Assembly: GCA_963786195.1 (NCBI GenBank)
Contig: CAWAYH010000007.1
Span: forward strand, 1 to 64,000
Length of the DNA stretch: 64,000 nt
Direction of reading: 5' to 3'
DNA from: CAWAYH01 sp963786195
GTDB lineage: Bacteria; Acidobacteriota; Vicinamibacteria; Vicinamibacterales; 2-12-FULL-66-21
Within the stretch, counting starts at the first letter, position 1. Each line of letters starts with the position of its first letter. The notes under the pieces are model-generated. The model was given only the letters and a program-made list of their open reading frames with translations, searched no databases and had not been told where the DNA came from. Of this stretch, positions 1-13,568 are shown one piece after another. Made by a program: the position numbers and the translations under genes.

Positions 1-1972
1 CGCAATCGAGGTGGATCCACACAGCGGCACGCCGGTGAACACGGCGAACGGTGCCCGCGCGATTACGTTGACCGCCGGTACGCCTCAACAGCCGCTCGTG
101 GCCGTCCGCCCGCGAACAATGGTCTTGTCGCCGGACGGGACTGAGCTGTTCGTGTATGCCGACAGCAGCGACCCCCAACAGGGCGAGGGGCTCGCGGTCG
201 TGTCCGCGAACACGTTCCAGGCGCTGCGCTTCATCCCCGTGCCTGCCGCCGGGTGCCCGTCAGCGCAAACGTCTCGGACCCGTCAGGCCAGACCACCCAT
301 GGCTTTTTCGAAGGATGGCCGACTCCTCTACGTATCCGCGGGACGAGGAATCCGGATCATTGACGCGATCGGTGGCCGGGTTGTTTCCCGATTCACCGAT
401 CTGCCGAGACCGTTCAACGCCCTGGCGCGGCAGTTCGTCGGCGAGCTGGAGCGTCGGTTGAACGTCCTGCATTGCTTCATCGACCTGGGCGGTCGAACAG
501 GATACCCGGGCGTTGGAATCTCCGCCCTCCAACTCTCTCCGGATGGCAAAACACTGTACGTCGTTGTTCAGACGGGCGTCGGCAGCGGCGTGCAGCCTGG
601 ATTCGTGCTTTCCGTCAACGTCGACCTGTACACCGATGCGACGCCGGGCGGCAGCCTCGAATCGCGACTCGACGAGTACCTGACGTTCGACGATAACCTG
701 GTGCCGACGCCCATCCACGTGAAGCCTCGAAGCGACGAACCCGCCGACGCAGCGGTATCACCGGACGGCGGCTTCCTGTATCTCGTCAACGGTGGCGTGA
801 TGGAGTTCTCGGCGGCCAGTCTGGACGCCGCCAGCAGGGCCGAGTACTCGCAGCGCGTGTTCGCCGAGTCCACGAGCGGCACGCTCGTGGTAGACATCGA
901 GCAAACGGTACCAATCAACAAAGCGCTCCAGGAGGGCAGCACCATTGCCATTGCGCCGGGCGTCATCGAGGCGTTCGACGTGAGAGCCACCGGTGACACG
1001 CTCCCGCGGCCTCGATTCACCAGCGACGTCAACCACGGCTGGCAGCCGAGTGCAGAAAGCGGCGGACTGGTCCTCTCGCCGACTGGCGACTTCGGCTCCG
1101 TGTTTGCGAAGCGGCCGTTCAGCATCGCCATGAAGCCCGGCGGCAAACGTGCGCTCGTCGCCTACTTTCAGACCGGAAACTTCGGCATCCTCAATCTCGA
1201 ACTCCAGACACGATTCCCGCAACCCCAACTTTCGGCGCCGCCGGGAACATTCAACGGCATCCTTGGTGTCACGCCGTCGATCCCGTTGGACAAGCACCTG
1301 TGGCCGACCAACGCTGTCGGCGAACGCCTCATGTTTCCGACGCAGATCCGGTACCCCCAGAACGGCAGCTTCGCGGCCGCGATTCATACCGGCGTACGTG
1401 CCGACACCGGAGGCGGTGCGGTCAGTTTCATCGACGACGAGGCCATCACGACCGACCTGAAGACCCATGCGGGCACGTTCAAGCAGTTCAATGGCGTGGA
1501 CAGGCCGTACTACACGCAATTCCCGGTTTGCGGTGCCCGTGCCCCGGGCTCCGACGCCAGCTGTACTGAAAGCGTCGTCACGACCCTCTTCGAGTACACC
1601 GCAGGCGGCCAAACACGGGCCTTCAAACGGCCCCGTGGCATCGCCATCGCCCCCCAGTTGCAAATCGAGGCCCCGCGATTCCGAGATCACGTCTCTCGCA
1701 CGTCCGAAGTCTCCGTGGCCTGGAACAGCGACGCCGTCGACCTGGCGTGGCGCCTGCTCGATCTCGGTCCATCTGTTGCGCCTGCCGGTGAGATCGAGGT
1801 CAATCGCGGAACCATTGGCCTGGCAAACGGGGATCGCGGATATGTGACTCCGTTCCAGGATTTCACTGGCGGCAGGACCGTGCAGCCCCAGCACCTGTAT
1901 CGCATCGAATTCACGCTGACTGGATTGGCTGGCGTGCTGGGCGTCACGTCTGTTGACATCGTGTTGAAGTAA
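1..1972 (+). CDS. beta-propeller (YVTN/SMP-30-like) protein, 5' end missing
   Basis: The reading frame is open to the left edge (codons GCA ATC GAG precede the GTG at 11), so the gene probably starts outside the window and about 655 C-terminal residues are seen. Blade-type motifs recur: SPDGTELFVYA (residue ~40), FSKDGRLLYVSAG (~100), LSPDGKTLYVVV (~180) and SPDGGFLYLVNGG (~250). This SPDG-x-LYV pattern is typical of YVTN/lactonase-like beta-propellers, which are usually secreted and bind partners or ligands. No catalytic set is evident. The stop codon lies one base before the GTG of the giant gene, so the two are probably co-transcribed and translationally linked. The substrate or partner is unknown. 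Confidence 0.7.
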   Translation, partial: AIEVDPHSGTPVNTANGARAITLTAGTPQQPLVAVRPRTMVLSPDGTELFVYADSSDPQQGEGLAVVSANTFQALRFIPVPAAGCPSAQTSRTRQARPPMAFSKDGRLLYVSAGRGIRIIDAIGGRVVSRFTDLPRPFNALARQFVGELERRLNVLHCFIDLGGRTGYPGVGISALQLSPDGKTLYVVVQTGVGSGVQPGFVLSVNVDLYTDATPGGSLESRLDEYLTFDDNLVPTPIHVKPRSDEPADAAVSPDGGFLYLVNGGVMEFSAASLDAASRAEYSQRVFAESTSGTLVVDIEQTVPINKALQEGSTIAIAPGVIEAFDVRATGDTLPRPRFTSDVNHGWQPSAESGGLVLSPTGDFGSVFAKRPFSIAMKPGGKRALVAYFQTGNFGILNLELQTRFPQPQLSAPPGTFNGILGVTPSIPLDKHLWPTNAVGERLMFPTQIRYPQNGSFAAAIHTGVRADTGGGAVSFIDDEAITTDLKTHAGTFKQFNGVDRPYYTQFPVCGARAPGSDASCTESVVTTLFEYTAGGQTRAFKRPRGIAIAPQLQIEAPRFRDHVSRTSEVSVAWNSDAVDLAWRLLDLGPSVAPAGEIEVNRGTIGLANGDRGYVTPFQDFTGGRTVQPQHLYRIEFTLTGLAGVLGVTSVDIVLK

Positions 1973-1973
1973 G

Positions 1974-4900
1974 GTGAAGTCACTTCTTCTCTGGCCGCTT
2001 CGTATGCGTGGCACCGTCACCCGAACGGCGGCGGTCCTCATGGTGTGTGCGACTGCGTCTGCACAGCCACCCCTCGCCCAGCTCCAGTTCGACATCGTCG
2101 GCGTCCGCCTCGTCGTCGATCCGCCGGTCCTGACCGTCCCGAAGAACATCGCCACGCAGATCAACACGACGCTGCAGCTGCCGCCCGGCGCAGGCACGAA
2201 CACGCGCGAAGCGATCGACACGTTGACGAACGGCGCCATCGTCGAGGCCGAACTGCGCGGACCCGATCTGCCGCGCACGCGCATCGTGACTCGGCCAGGG
2301 CAACCCATCCCGATCCCGCCGCTGGCGATTCCCGGCGACTACTTCCTCGACGGCATCCGCCTGGTGAAGGACGGCCAGACGATCCTCGATGCGACGGCAC
2401 AGGACGGCACGCTCGCGACGACGATCCCGATCCGGGTGATCAGCGAAGTCTTCGTGACGAGCGTCACATCCCGCCCGCTCTCGCTCGACGAGATCCGCGG
2501 CAAGGGCATCGTCATCGACCAGAACAACTTCAGCGCCGTCAACTTCCAGGTCGCGTTCAACATCGACGGCGCGCCGTTCACGATCGACGTGCCGGCGGCC
2601 CTCCCGACGCCGGAGTTCCTGAAACAGAAACCGACGCGGGCGCAGATCATCCAGCAGATCACCGCCATCAATCAGGCCCTGCGCAGCACGGAGACGCGGC
2701 TGCCGCCGCAATTCGACCGCCCCGGGCTGAATTTCTCGATCGCCGCGCTCCCGTTCTTCCCCGTGCCGGAAGACGACGGCGGCATTCCGGATCTCGACAT
2801 TCCGCCCATCACGGGACTCGTCGTCATCCCGGGCAACGTCGCGTTCCTCCATCAGTTCTTCTCCGTCGTGCTGATGGTCACCAACGTGGCGCCGGACGGG
2901 ACGCCGCTCGAGCTGCGAGAAACACGCGCCACGATTACCCTGCCGACGGGACTCGATCGGGTGTCGGGATCCTTCGATCAACCCGGCGACGATCCGCTGC
3001 GGCTCGCGCGGGTCGAAGGCATCGGCATCCAGCCGACCGTGGCCGTCGTCCAAGCTGGACCCGATGGCCAGCGCGGGACGGCCGATGACATCGCCATTAT
3101 TCCGCCGCAACGCAGCGGCGAAGGTGAATTCCTGGTCGAAGGGCTGAAAGAAGGCTCCCACCTCTTCGACCTGGCGATTCGGGCGACCTTGTTTGGCCTT
3201 CCATCCGGACCCGTCGAACTGGAAGGCGTGGCAGCGGGCGCGGTGTTCGTGCGGAATCCGACGTTCTCGGTGACGGTGGCACATCCGCGAACCATTCGCG
3301 CCGGCGAACGCTACGACCTGTACGCGACGGTCACGAACACATCGCAAAGCGTCGCAAATCTCGTTTCCGTCAACCTCGAACCTCGCGGCATCGTCGGCGC
3401 GCAGCTCGTGTCCGATTCGACGGTGACATTCGACACGATCGCAGCGGGTCAGGCGGCGACGGCAAAATTCTCGCTGATCGCTCAGAAGACGGGCTCAGTG
3501 ACGTTCAGCTCGTTTACCGGTGAGGCGGCCAGCGGCGGCGGCATCCTGCTCACCACCGGTATCGACGAGCGGGGTGTGCCGCTCGCGCCGAATGCCATCG
3601 TCCTGCCGAAATCCGCGGACGCACTGCCCGCCGGGCTCGTGATCGCGGCGCAACGAGTGCTCGGTCAGGCGTTCAGCATCGCCACCGCGCCCGCGGAAGC
3701 GCTGCCGGCCGGCGTCCTGTTCGTGAAGCGTCAGACGGTCGTCGATCACGGGATCGATCTCGCAGAAGCCGGCGAGCGGATGCAGTTCGGCGAGCCGCTC
3801 AGCCGCGTGATTCAGGACCTGCTGCTCGACTGGCTGGGCAACACCTCGTTCGACGCGGGATTCGATCAGATTCTGCGGACGACGGAGGCGGGTGCGGCGT
3901 TTCTGGCGGAGGTCGCCGCGGTCATCCAGGGTGACGCCAGCGGCCCGGGCATTCTGTCGTATCAGCTGGAGTTTGCTCGAACGGCCGTCGGCCGTACACC
4001 TCACCTGTCCGCCGCCGTTGGTGCTCCGGCCGGAATTCCCGCGCCGTTCCTGAGCGTCAGTCGCGCGCTGGGCGGAGCCGTGGGCCAGTCTCCAGCGGGT
4101 ACCGAGAGGTCGCTGGAGTCTGCAGCCGCGCTTCAACTGACCAACGCCGTGGGCGACGCTCGTATGGCGATCGTCGGTCTCACGAATCCGGATCGATATA
4201 CGGTGCAGATTGTCGCTCCCGCAGCCGGAACGTACGACCTGGGCGTGGTTGCCCCTGGAACGTCGCCGGGCCAGTTGATCCAGTTCCGCTATCCGGGAGT
4301 CGTCCTCGATGCCGGCGGCATCGCACGGGTCGACATCGATCTCACTGCTCCGGGTACGGCGACGTTGAATGTCGATCGCACCGGCGATGGTCAGACCGAC
4401 ATTCAGGTGGCGCCGCAGCCGCAGATCATCACCGAGCAGGCGCCTTCAATCCTCGCTGCCCGGCAGCTCACGTCCGCTTACCGCGAAGCTCCGGGCAACC
4501 CCGAGGACCCGGCGACGTATGGCCTGCTCGTTGGCGTGCTCTTCGACAAGCCGGTCTCGATCGCGAGCGCGGAGCTGAAGGCCAACTACTCGGTCGACGC
4601 AAACGCGGTCATCGGCGCGCGATTGCAGCAGAGCCGACGGCTGGTCTACCTCTACCTCGAACGGCCGATCGGATCGCTCGTCGCGCGATCGATCACGGTC
4701 TCTGGCGTCGTCGACGAGCGTGGTCACACGAGTGGTGCAACGACCAGGCCGATCGTCATGGCGCACACCGATGGCGGTCGCGTTTTCGGCCAGGTGCGGA
4801 ATGCGGATGGGACTGGCGTTCCAGGGAGCGTGCTGAAGCTGGGTGTGTCGCTCCCGCCCCTCTTCTTCGACGTCTCGACCATTCGCACGGACGCGAACGG

Positions 4901-7900
4901 CAGCTTCGACGTCGACTTCGTCCCGCGCATCGGCAACGTCGTCCTCCGGGCGCAGCATCCGACCACGCTGGAGATCGCCGACTTGACGGCGCGCATTCGC
5001 GGCCAGGGCGAGCAACTCCTGCTCAACCCGACGTTCAAAGGCAGGGGACTGGTGCGCGGCCGCGTGCTGGCGGCTGACGGCATCACGCCCGTCCCCAACG
5101 CGCAGGTTGCGCTGTTGCCCGGATCCGTCCTCGGCAATCGAGGCTTCGAAACGAGAACGAACGCGCTGGGTGAGTACGTGTTCGCCGATGCGACCGTCGG
5201 CGTGTTCACGCTCACCGCAGCGGACACGACCGGTGCTTTCGGCCGCACCAGCGGTGCGCTCGCGTCCGGCGGCCGGACTGCGGTGCTCGACATCGTGCTC
5301 ACGGCGCGCCCCGACGACACGGGCCGCCTCGTCGGACGGGTCTTTCTGAGCGACGGCGTCACGCCTGGCGCCGGCTTCAACGTCTACGTCGGGTCCTACA
5401 ACCGCGACAAGGGGACCATTGCAGCGGTCGATCAGACCACGACGGATTCCTCCGGCACGTTTACCTTCGCGCGAGCGTTGCCACAGCAGTCGTACCACGT
5501 GGTCGCCTTCGATCCTGGCTCTCAACAGCTCGGCATCGTCAACGCGACGGTCGCGGCGCGGCTGACGACGTCGGTGAGCATCGTGCTCGAAGCGCTCGGG
5601 GCGGTCGAGGGTGTGGTGTTCAACGCGCGTGGAGAGCCGTTGCCCGGCGCACTCGTTGCGGGCGGCGTTGCGCTGGTTGAAACGAACGCAAACGGCTTCT
5701 TCAGGATAGAAGGCGTGCCTGCCGGCCGCCGCACGATCGAGGCGGGTGACCCGGTCTCGAAGCGCCGCGGCTCGGCCGACGTCAACGTGCTGCCCGGCCA
5801 GACCGTCACCGCCGCGATCACGCTCGAGGCCAGGGCCACGATCACAGGTCGCGTCCTCGACGCCAACGGGAATCCCGTCCCGCATGCCACCGTTCGCCTG
5901 CCGATGGTCGGAGGCTACACGTTCGTATTTGCCAACAACGCGGGGGTCTACCGCTTCCCGGATCTTCCGCTCGGCGAGCACATGATCCAGGCGCCGGGTC
6001 CGTCGCAGGCGTCGTTGATCGAGTTCATGGAGACCAGCGGCTACGACCCGAGCACCGCGTTCACGTCCGGCGACGTGCCGGGCGGACTCGGCGGGCAGAC
6101 ACCGCCGTCCTTCGGCGATCGAAATGCGGTGCTGGCTGCGTACCAGGAAGCGGTGCGGACGTTCCTGAGCGTGGACGAAACGCTGCTGACCGGTCTCCCC
6201 ATGGCCGACCTCGGAGGCTTCGGGTGGACGAAGGTCCAGTTGTTCCAGGATTCGACGACGGTGGTTGCCGACGTGCGCTTCCTCGCGCAGGGCACAGCCA
6301 CGGGTAAGACGGTTGACAGCGATGGACGCCCAATCGGCGCGCTTACGCGCATCACGGCGCTCGCCGTCAGCAAGACCGGCTTCCCCACCGTCGCCGAGTT
6401 GCGCCGCGTCACGACGGATGCCGCGACTGGAGCGTTCAGTTTCGGCGGCATCGCTCGCTTCGACCTCGCGACGTTCCAGACCGCCGGCGTGCGCGGCGGT
6501 GATTTCACGATCGAGGCTGTCCACCCGTTCAGCCCGAAGATCGCGCAATTCCGCGGTCAGCTCACGACCACGACGCCCAACCTCGCCGACATCGTCCTGC
6601 AGTTTCCTGCGGCGACCGAAACGAACGGAGCGATCAAAGGGCGCGTGCTCGCACCCGGCGGCGGGGCGGCGCCTGTCAACACGCAGGTCCAAATCAGCTT
6701 CGGCGATCTGACGGTCCTGACCGACGCCAACGGCGTGTTCGAGAGCGCGCTACCCATCCCGGCGGGGAGTTACGTCGTGACGGCGGTCGCCCCGAATGGT
6801 CTGCGCGGGCAGACGAGAGCTCTGGTGCCGGCGGGTGGCAACGTCGACGTCACGGTCCAGCTCCTGGGTCTCGGCGCAACGACGATTGTCGTTCGCAGGC
6901 CGAACGGACAACCCGTGCCTGGCGCGCTCGTCGACCTCGAACGCGGTTCGTTCCCGGGCGACCGGCTGAATGGCGTCGCGGACGCTGCAGGCCAGATCCG
7001 GTTCGTCAACGTCACGGAAGGACCGTTCAGCATCCGTGGTGAAGAGCCACTGACGGGCCTCGCGGGCCGTGCCAGCGCCGTCATCGTCAGAGACGCGGAC
7101 GTCACGGTGCCCGTCATCATCACCGCGTCAGGGCATGTCACCGGGCGATTCTTGACGGCTGACGGCAGCGCGACGATCCCGTTCGCGCAAGTCGTCCTGA
7201 GTACCGGGCGCCGTTCAAGCGTTCACCACGACGGACGCTGCCGGCCGGTTCGAGCTCCTGTCGGTGCCCATCGGACGATTCACCGTCGAAGCGAGCGATC
7301 CCCAAACGGGGCGCGTCGGGCGCGCGAGCGCCGAGCTGCTCTTCGAAGGTCACGACGTCGACGTGACGGTTCTGCAGCTGCCCAGAGGCTCGGTCACCGG
7401 CCTCGTGCTCCTCGGCGATGGCACGTCGCGCGTGGCAGGCGCAAGCGTCCTCCTTCACAGCGGAAGCTTCGTTCGCACGGAGCTCCAGGCGACGACGCGA
7501 CCGGATGGCACGTTCAGGCTCGACGGCATCCCTGCGGGCGAATTCACGCTGAAGGCGACGGACCCGACGAGCGGATTCGAGGGCACGGCGGAAGGACAGT
7601 TGACGACCGAGGGTGAGGTCGTCGATCGAACCATCACGCTGGCGCCGTTCGGGACCATTCGCGTCACCGTGCGCAATGCCAATGGAAGCCCGGCGTCGAA
7701 CGCAACAGCCACGGTCAGCCGTGGTCAGAACGTGTCGAGAACCGCCGCGGTCGACGCAAACGGGCAGTTCACGTTCGAGTTCCTCGGTCTCGGCGAGTAT
7801 CAGATCATTGGACGCTCGCTGGCAGATCCGGGTGACGGAGGACAGGCGACCGCGAAGATCGAGAACGGAGGGCAGTCGGTCGATGCGGTCGTGACCTTCA

Positions 7901-10900
7901 GGGGAACGGGCTCGGTATCCGTCACCGTGGTCGGCTCCGACGGTGCAACGGCCGTCCCGAGCGCGCGCGTAACGCTCCGCGCGAACGCCTCGTTCGGTGC
8001 CGATCCGCCGGGCGCATTGTCGACGACGCAAGTCGGGTTCACGAACGCCCAGGGCATCGTCACGTTCCAGAACGTTCCGATCGGAAACGTGTCCGCGACC
8101 GCCGAGGCTGGCCCACTGGCCGGCGTCAGCAATGCCGTCATCGCCGCCCCCGGCGCAGCGACCCCAATGACCGTGCGGCTCGGCGCTTCCGGGTCAATCG
8201 CGGGCCGTGTTCTTCTGCCCGATGCGTTGACGCCGGCGGCGCTCGCCATCGTCACGCTGCGGTTCACGCCGCAGTCCGCGCTCCAGACCGGTGTCCTTCA
8301 GGTCACGACGGACCTGACCGGCACGTTCCAGTTCACCGGCATCCCGCTCGGGAGCTTCACGCTGTCGGCGCTGGAAGTCGTCAGCTCGGGCGTGCGGAAC
8401 GTGAGCGGGGGCCTGAGCACCGACGGGCAGCGCGTCGAGCTCGGCGATCTCGTGCTCGACAACACCGCGCCGAGGGTCGTATCGATCAATCCCGCGGACG
8501 GATCGACCGGCGTTCCGCTGCAGCCGACGATCGCGATCACGTTCAACGAGCCGATGCGCCCGGGAAGTTTCAGCGGCGGGGCCTCCTCCCCGATCAGGTT
8601 GCAGGGCGCGACGAACGTACCGCTGCAGGCGCCGGCGTTCTCGGACGGCAATCGGACCGTCACGGTGCGTCCGGTTCAGCCGCTGGCTCCGAACGTGTCC
8701 TACCTGATCACGATCACTGGCGGCCAGACCGGACCGCGTGATGAATCGGCGGACCTGCCGCTGCTCGATCCGTTCGCAAGTACTTTCACCACGCAGGACA
8801 CGGTCCCGCCCGCAGTGACGTCGCTCAGCCCGGCCGTGGGAGCGCGTCAGGTGCTCCTCGACGAGTCCATCCGGGTTGCGTTCTCCGAGCCTGTGTTGGC
8901 TGGCGTGTTGATCCTGCGTGAGGGATCGGGTGCGCTCGTTTCGGGACAGTCGTCGCTGACGGCCGGCAACACCGCGATCGTTTTTGCGCCGCTCGCCTTC
9001 CTCAAGGCGAACACCAGCTACACCGCGACGGTGAGCAACGTGACCGATACCGTCGGGAATCCGCTCGCCGGCGGCCCCGTGACGTTCAGTTTCTCGACCA
9101 TCGATACGATCGCGCCCGTCATCACCGCGCTGCAAATCACGGGGACGCCGCGTGCGGGTTCGCAGATCACCATCGCGCCCTCCATCACCGGAACCGACGT
9201 GCAACGCGTCGAGTTCATTGTCGGCGGCGCGCCGACACAGACCGCATCGACGTCGCCCTTTGGCGTGACCGCCACGCTCCCGGCCACTGGATCCGAGGTC
9301 ACGATCCACGCAACGGCCGTAGACGAAGTCGGGAACCGTTCGTCGACGTTCAGCCAGGTCGTCCAGCTGCAGGCCAATCAGCGCCCGACAGTCCTGGTGC
9401 GCACGGTCGCACCGGTCACACAAGTTGCGCAGGGACAGACCGTCGAATTCGAGGCGGTCGCTACAGACGATGACCGGCTCGTCGCGGGTGGCGCTGTCCG
9501 CCGTCGGCGCGGCATCGTTCAGCGACGTCCGCACCGTTCCGCCGGGTCAGTCGCAATTCACGACGAGATTCAGCGTCCAGGTACCGTCCACGGCTTCGTC
9601 CAACGCCGTGCTGACCGTTCAGGCTGTCGCCATCGACACCGCGGACGCCTCGAGCGACGCGGCTGTTCTGTCGCTGCCGGTGGTCGATGGCCACAAGCCA
9701 GCCGTCACGATACTTACGCCGGTCAACGACGCACAGATCGTCGCGGGCCAGACACTGACCGTCACCGCAGATGCCTCGGATGACGTCGGAGTCACGACGG
9801 TCATGTTGTCGTGCAATCCGGCGCTGGCCGGCTGCGAGTCTCGCGCAATCCAGCCCGCGGCCGCCACGACCCGGCAGACGTTCAGCGTGCAGGTTCCGGC
9901 GGGCTCGGCGCCAGGATCGAGTATCACGCTCCTCGTGACGGCCGCCGATGCCGCAGGCAACGCGACCCAGGTCGGCCGGACCGTGCTGGTCCCGGACACC
10001 GTCGCTCCGACGATCGCCGCGTTCGAACCCGTCAGCGGCTCGCTGCGCGTCGTCGCTGGAGAAACGGTCGGCCTGCGCGCGGTCGTCAACGACAATCTCG
10101 GCGTTACGGCCCTGACGTTCACGACAGAAGGTGCGCTGACGACGAGCGGTACGGTGGCGGTGGCACCGCCGGTGACGTCTGGACCGACAGTCTTCTCGGT
10201 GATCGTGCCTGCCGGAGCGGCGACCGGATCGACGATCACAGTTCGCGTCCGCGCGCGAGACGCCGCCGGCAACCTGAGCGCTGAAGCGGTCCTGACCTTG
10301 TCTGTCGGCGACACCGGTGCGCCGACGCTCACGATTCTCGCGCCGCCCGCCGGCGCGCAGGCGGCGCCTGGTCAGACCGTGACGTTCACCGTCCGCGCAA
10401 CGGACGACACGGCCATTCAGCGCATCGTCTTTGCGGCCACCGGCGTGTTCACAGCGGCCGAGACGCGTCAGATCTCGCCGCCCGTGGCGACGACCGATGC
10501 AAGCTTTGCGGTCGTGCTGCCCGCCGGGACCGCGGCCGGGACGCTGACGCTGACAGCTGAAGCGTTCGACAGCGCGAACAACTCGAGCGGCGTGGTCAGC
10601 CGTCAGGTGACCGTCACCGATGCCATCGCGCCGACCGTCCGCATCCTTACGCCGATTGCCGGCGCCCAGATCGATCCGCGCACGCCCCTGACGGTCACCG
10701 TCGAGGCCACCGACGCCATCGGCGTCACCCAGAATCACGTTTGCGGCCAACGGCGCCGCGTCCGCATCCGAGAGCCGGACGATTGCGCCGGCCGCAGCGA
10801 CACGGACTGAGACGTTCACGGTGACGTTTACGTCGCCGCTCCCGTCGGGCGGGGTCCTGAACCTCAACGCGAGCGCCCGCGATGCCGCCGGCAACACCGG

Positions 10901-13568
10901 TACCGCAACCGGCGTCAGCGTTCAGGTGGGTGACGTCGTGGCTCCGACCGTGACGGCTGTCGTCCCGGCAAACGGCGCGACAGACGTCGATCCCACGACG
11001 AGCGTGGTGGTGACGTTCTCCGAGCCGATGAACCGCACGACGCTGACCACCGCGTCGGTGCGGCTGACGGCAGGCGCGGCGTCAGTGCCTGCCGCGCTCA
11101 CGATCGGCGCCGACGACCGAACTGCGACGCTGACACCGGCGTCACCGCTCGCCGTCAACACGCTCTTCACGGTGACGGTCGACGCAGCCGTCAGCGATCC
11201 GGCCGGCAATCCGCTCGGCAGCGCGTTCGTGTCGACGTTCCGGACGGCAACGCCTGATGCCACCGCGCCGCGTGTCGAGAGCATCGATCCGCCTGATGGC
11301 GCGACGGGTGTGCCGACGACCGCGCCGGTCTCCGTCACGTTCACGGAGCCGATCGATCCCGCGAGCGTGACGCCGACGTCGTTCCGCGTCAGCACCGGCG
11401 GGTCACCGGTCAGTGGAACCTTCAGCTTCCTGAACGGCGGTCGGACCGCGCGGTTCACACCAGCCACGCCGTGGCCGTTCGAAGCCGTGGTAACGACCGA
11501 GTTGACCGGCGCCATTACCGATGTGTCGCACAACGCCTTGGTGACCGCCGCAGGGCTGCCGATCACTACGCCACTGACGTTCACGTTCCTGACGGGCAAC
11601 TTCGCGATCACGAGTCCGGCAGGGACCGAGGTCATCGAGAACACGAACATCACGCTCGCGGCCCAGGCCAGCGCGGCGCTCAACGTCGCCAGCGTCGCGT
11701 TCAGCGTCAACGGCGCGGCGCTGCCAGCGGTGACGACTGCGCCGTTCAGCATCGGCTTCAACGTGCCGCGGCGGACATCCGCTCAGACGCTGACGATCGT
11801 CGCCAGCGCACGGAACGCCGCGAACGCAGAAATCGCGCGAGCCGAAAAGGTTGTGTCGGTCGTCGGCGGGTTGACGGCGACGCCGACGCTTCTCGGCATT
11901 CCACGCGGAGCAACCAGGCCAGTCAGGTTGTCGGTCGACGAGGCGCTCGCGACGGATCTCGTCATCAACCTGTCGACCTCAGACGCGCAGGTCGCAACCG
12001 TCGGCACGTCACAGGTGACGCTGCCGGCCGGTCAGACCAGCGTCACGGCGACAGTGAGGGCCTGCACGACGTGTCCGGGAGACCCGGCGCCAGTGGGCAA
12101 GGCCCTTGGAAACACGGCGCTCGTCGCGACATCGGCGCGCGGACCCGCGGTGACGATCGTTTCGGTGAGCGACCCGGTGGTCGGCCAGCAGCTGACACCG
12201 CTCGCGGCGCCGACCGGCCTGGCCATCTCGCTCCCGCCGTCGGCCGGCAATGTGTTCACGTCCGCGGGACGCACGGTCAGCGTCAGCATCTCGCTGCGTG
12301 GTCAACCACTGGCGGGCACCACCCCGCTTGCCGTGACCGTCACGAGCAGCAACGCAAACATCGCGACCGCGACGGCAACCGCGATTCAGCCCGGGCAGCA
12401 GGTGACGACGCTGACGATTGACGGGCTCGCCGACGGCATCGCCGTGCTGACCGTCCGCGCCGGAGACGATGTGCGATCGTTCACGGTGTTCGTCGGCGCG
12501 CCGCCGGCCAACCAGACGCCGCTCGCGCTCGCCCCGCCGACGGGCGTGTCAATCTCCCGGCCGCCGTCCGTCGGCCAGGTCGTGACCGCAGCCGGCCGCA
12601 CGTCGAACGTCATCGTCCAGGCTCTGCCGGCGCCGCTTGCTGGGAGCACGCCACTGGCGGTCACGGTCAGCAGCGGCAACCCGGCGGTTGCGACCGCAAC
12701 GGCAACGGCGGTCCAGCCCGGCACACAGGTCACGACGCTGACGATTACGGCCGTCAGCGACGGCGTCGCGGTCCTGACGCTGCGCGCCGGCACTGAAGTG
12801 CGAACACTCACCGTGTTCGTCGGACCGCCGCCGGCCAACCAGACGCCAATCGTGGTCGCGCTGCCCACGGGCGTCAGCGTCACCGGGCTGCCGTTCATCG
12901 GCGCCGCGTTCGCACCGACGGGTTCAACCGTCACGCTGGGAGTGCTGCTGCTCCAGAGCGCCGGCAGTCGCGCCAATCAACGTCAGCGTCACGAGCAACA
13001 ACCCCGCGGTCGTCACCGTGAACAGCGCAATCGCCGTAATCCCGGCCGGAAGTCAGATGGTGACGCTCGATCTGACGACCGGTGTCGCCGGCACCGCCAT
13101 CCTGACGTTGGAAGCCGGCACGCTGCGTCGCGAGCTGAAGATCGTCGTCGGCAGCGCGCCGACGCCCGGCGAACGCGCCGATCGTCGTCGCGCCACCCAC
13201 AGGCGTGAGCGTCGTGCCGTTGCCGCAACTGGGTCGGGTGATGGTGACGCCGGGTGCGGCCGTCAATGCCGCGCTAGGCGTACCAGCTGCTGACAACGGC
13301 GCGCGCGACCGCGACGTCCGTGACGATCACGACCAGCGATCCGGCGATCGCGACCACAACCGGCGGCGCAACGACGACGGTCGTGATCCCGGCAGGCAGC
13401 CTCGTCGTGCCGCTCGGCCTGCTGACTACAGGAACTCAAGGCGCGGCGCTGCTGCGTTTCGAGTTCGACGGAACGGCGCGCGATCTCGTCGTCGTCGTTG
13501 GAAATCCAGCGCCGTCACAGATTCCGGCGGTGACGGCGCCGGTCGTTGGCGTTCGGATCAACCCGTAG
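1974..13568 (+). CDS. giant exported Ig-like / carboxypeptidase-regulatory-like repeat protein (frameshifted)
   Basis: One gene of about 3,860 residues, rebuilt across six +1 shifts near 7210, 9488, 10728, 12960, 13170 and 13286. Each disappears if one base of a short run is removed (for example accGGGcgcc to accGGcgcc at 7210). GTG at 1974 follows the upstream stop and gives a signal peptide (basic start, hydrophobic TAAVLMVCATASA, cut near AQ); ATG 2004 is an alternative. Order: unassigned beta-rich N-terminus (nt ~2,070-4,700); a string of carboxypeptidase-regulatory-like modules (nt ~4,780-8,440; GRVFGQVRNADGTGVPGS type); SbsA/Big_5-like Ig modules beginning VSINPADGSTGVP (8478); further Ig modules (9,700-11,900); four ~108-aa C-terminal repeats. 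No sorting motif or C-terminal membrane segment is visible. Likely a cell-surface or released fibrous adhesin or scaffold; function inferred only. Confidence 0.75.
12195..13568 (+). repeat. four tandem ~107-112-residue protein repeats in the giant gene
   Basis: Units begin at about 12195, 12516, 12843 and 13178. Each opens TPxxxxxPTGVSI-like, runs through a beta-rich stretch containing SSNANIATATATA-like and PGQQVTTLTI-like segments, and ends in FTVFVGAPPANQ or a variant. Copies 1 and 2 are the closest; copies 3 and 4 have diverged. The layout fits tandem invasin/Big_2-like Ig domains at a distal stalk or C-terminus. Confidence 0.7.

Noticed and set aside
758..2308. Long antisense open frames, for example on the minus strand at 758-2308, 4446-6692 and 8194-9534
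   Set aside because: They are shadows of GC-rich coding DNA: Arg/Ala-rich, no family motifs, and they lie fully inside well-supported genes on the other strand.
7200..7270. Programmed ribosomal frameshifting in the giant gene
   Set aside because: No slippery heptamer with a downstream structure is seen, there are six shifts in one gene, and the same kind of shift breaks uvrB and upp. Sequencing error is simpler.
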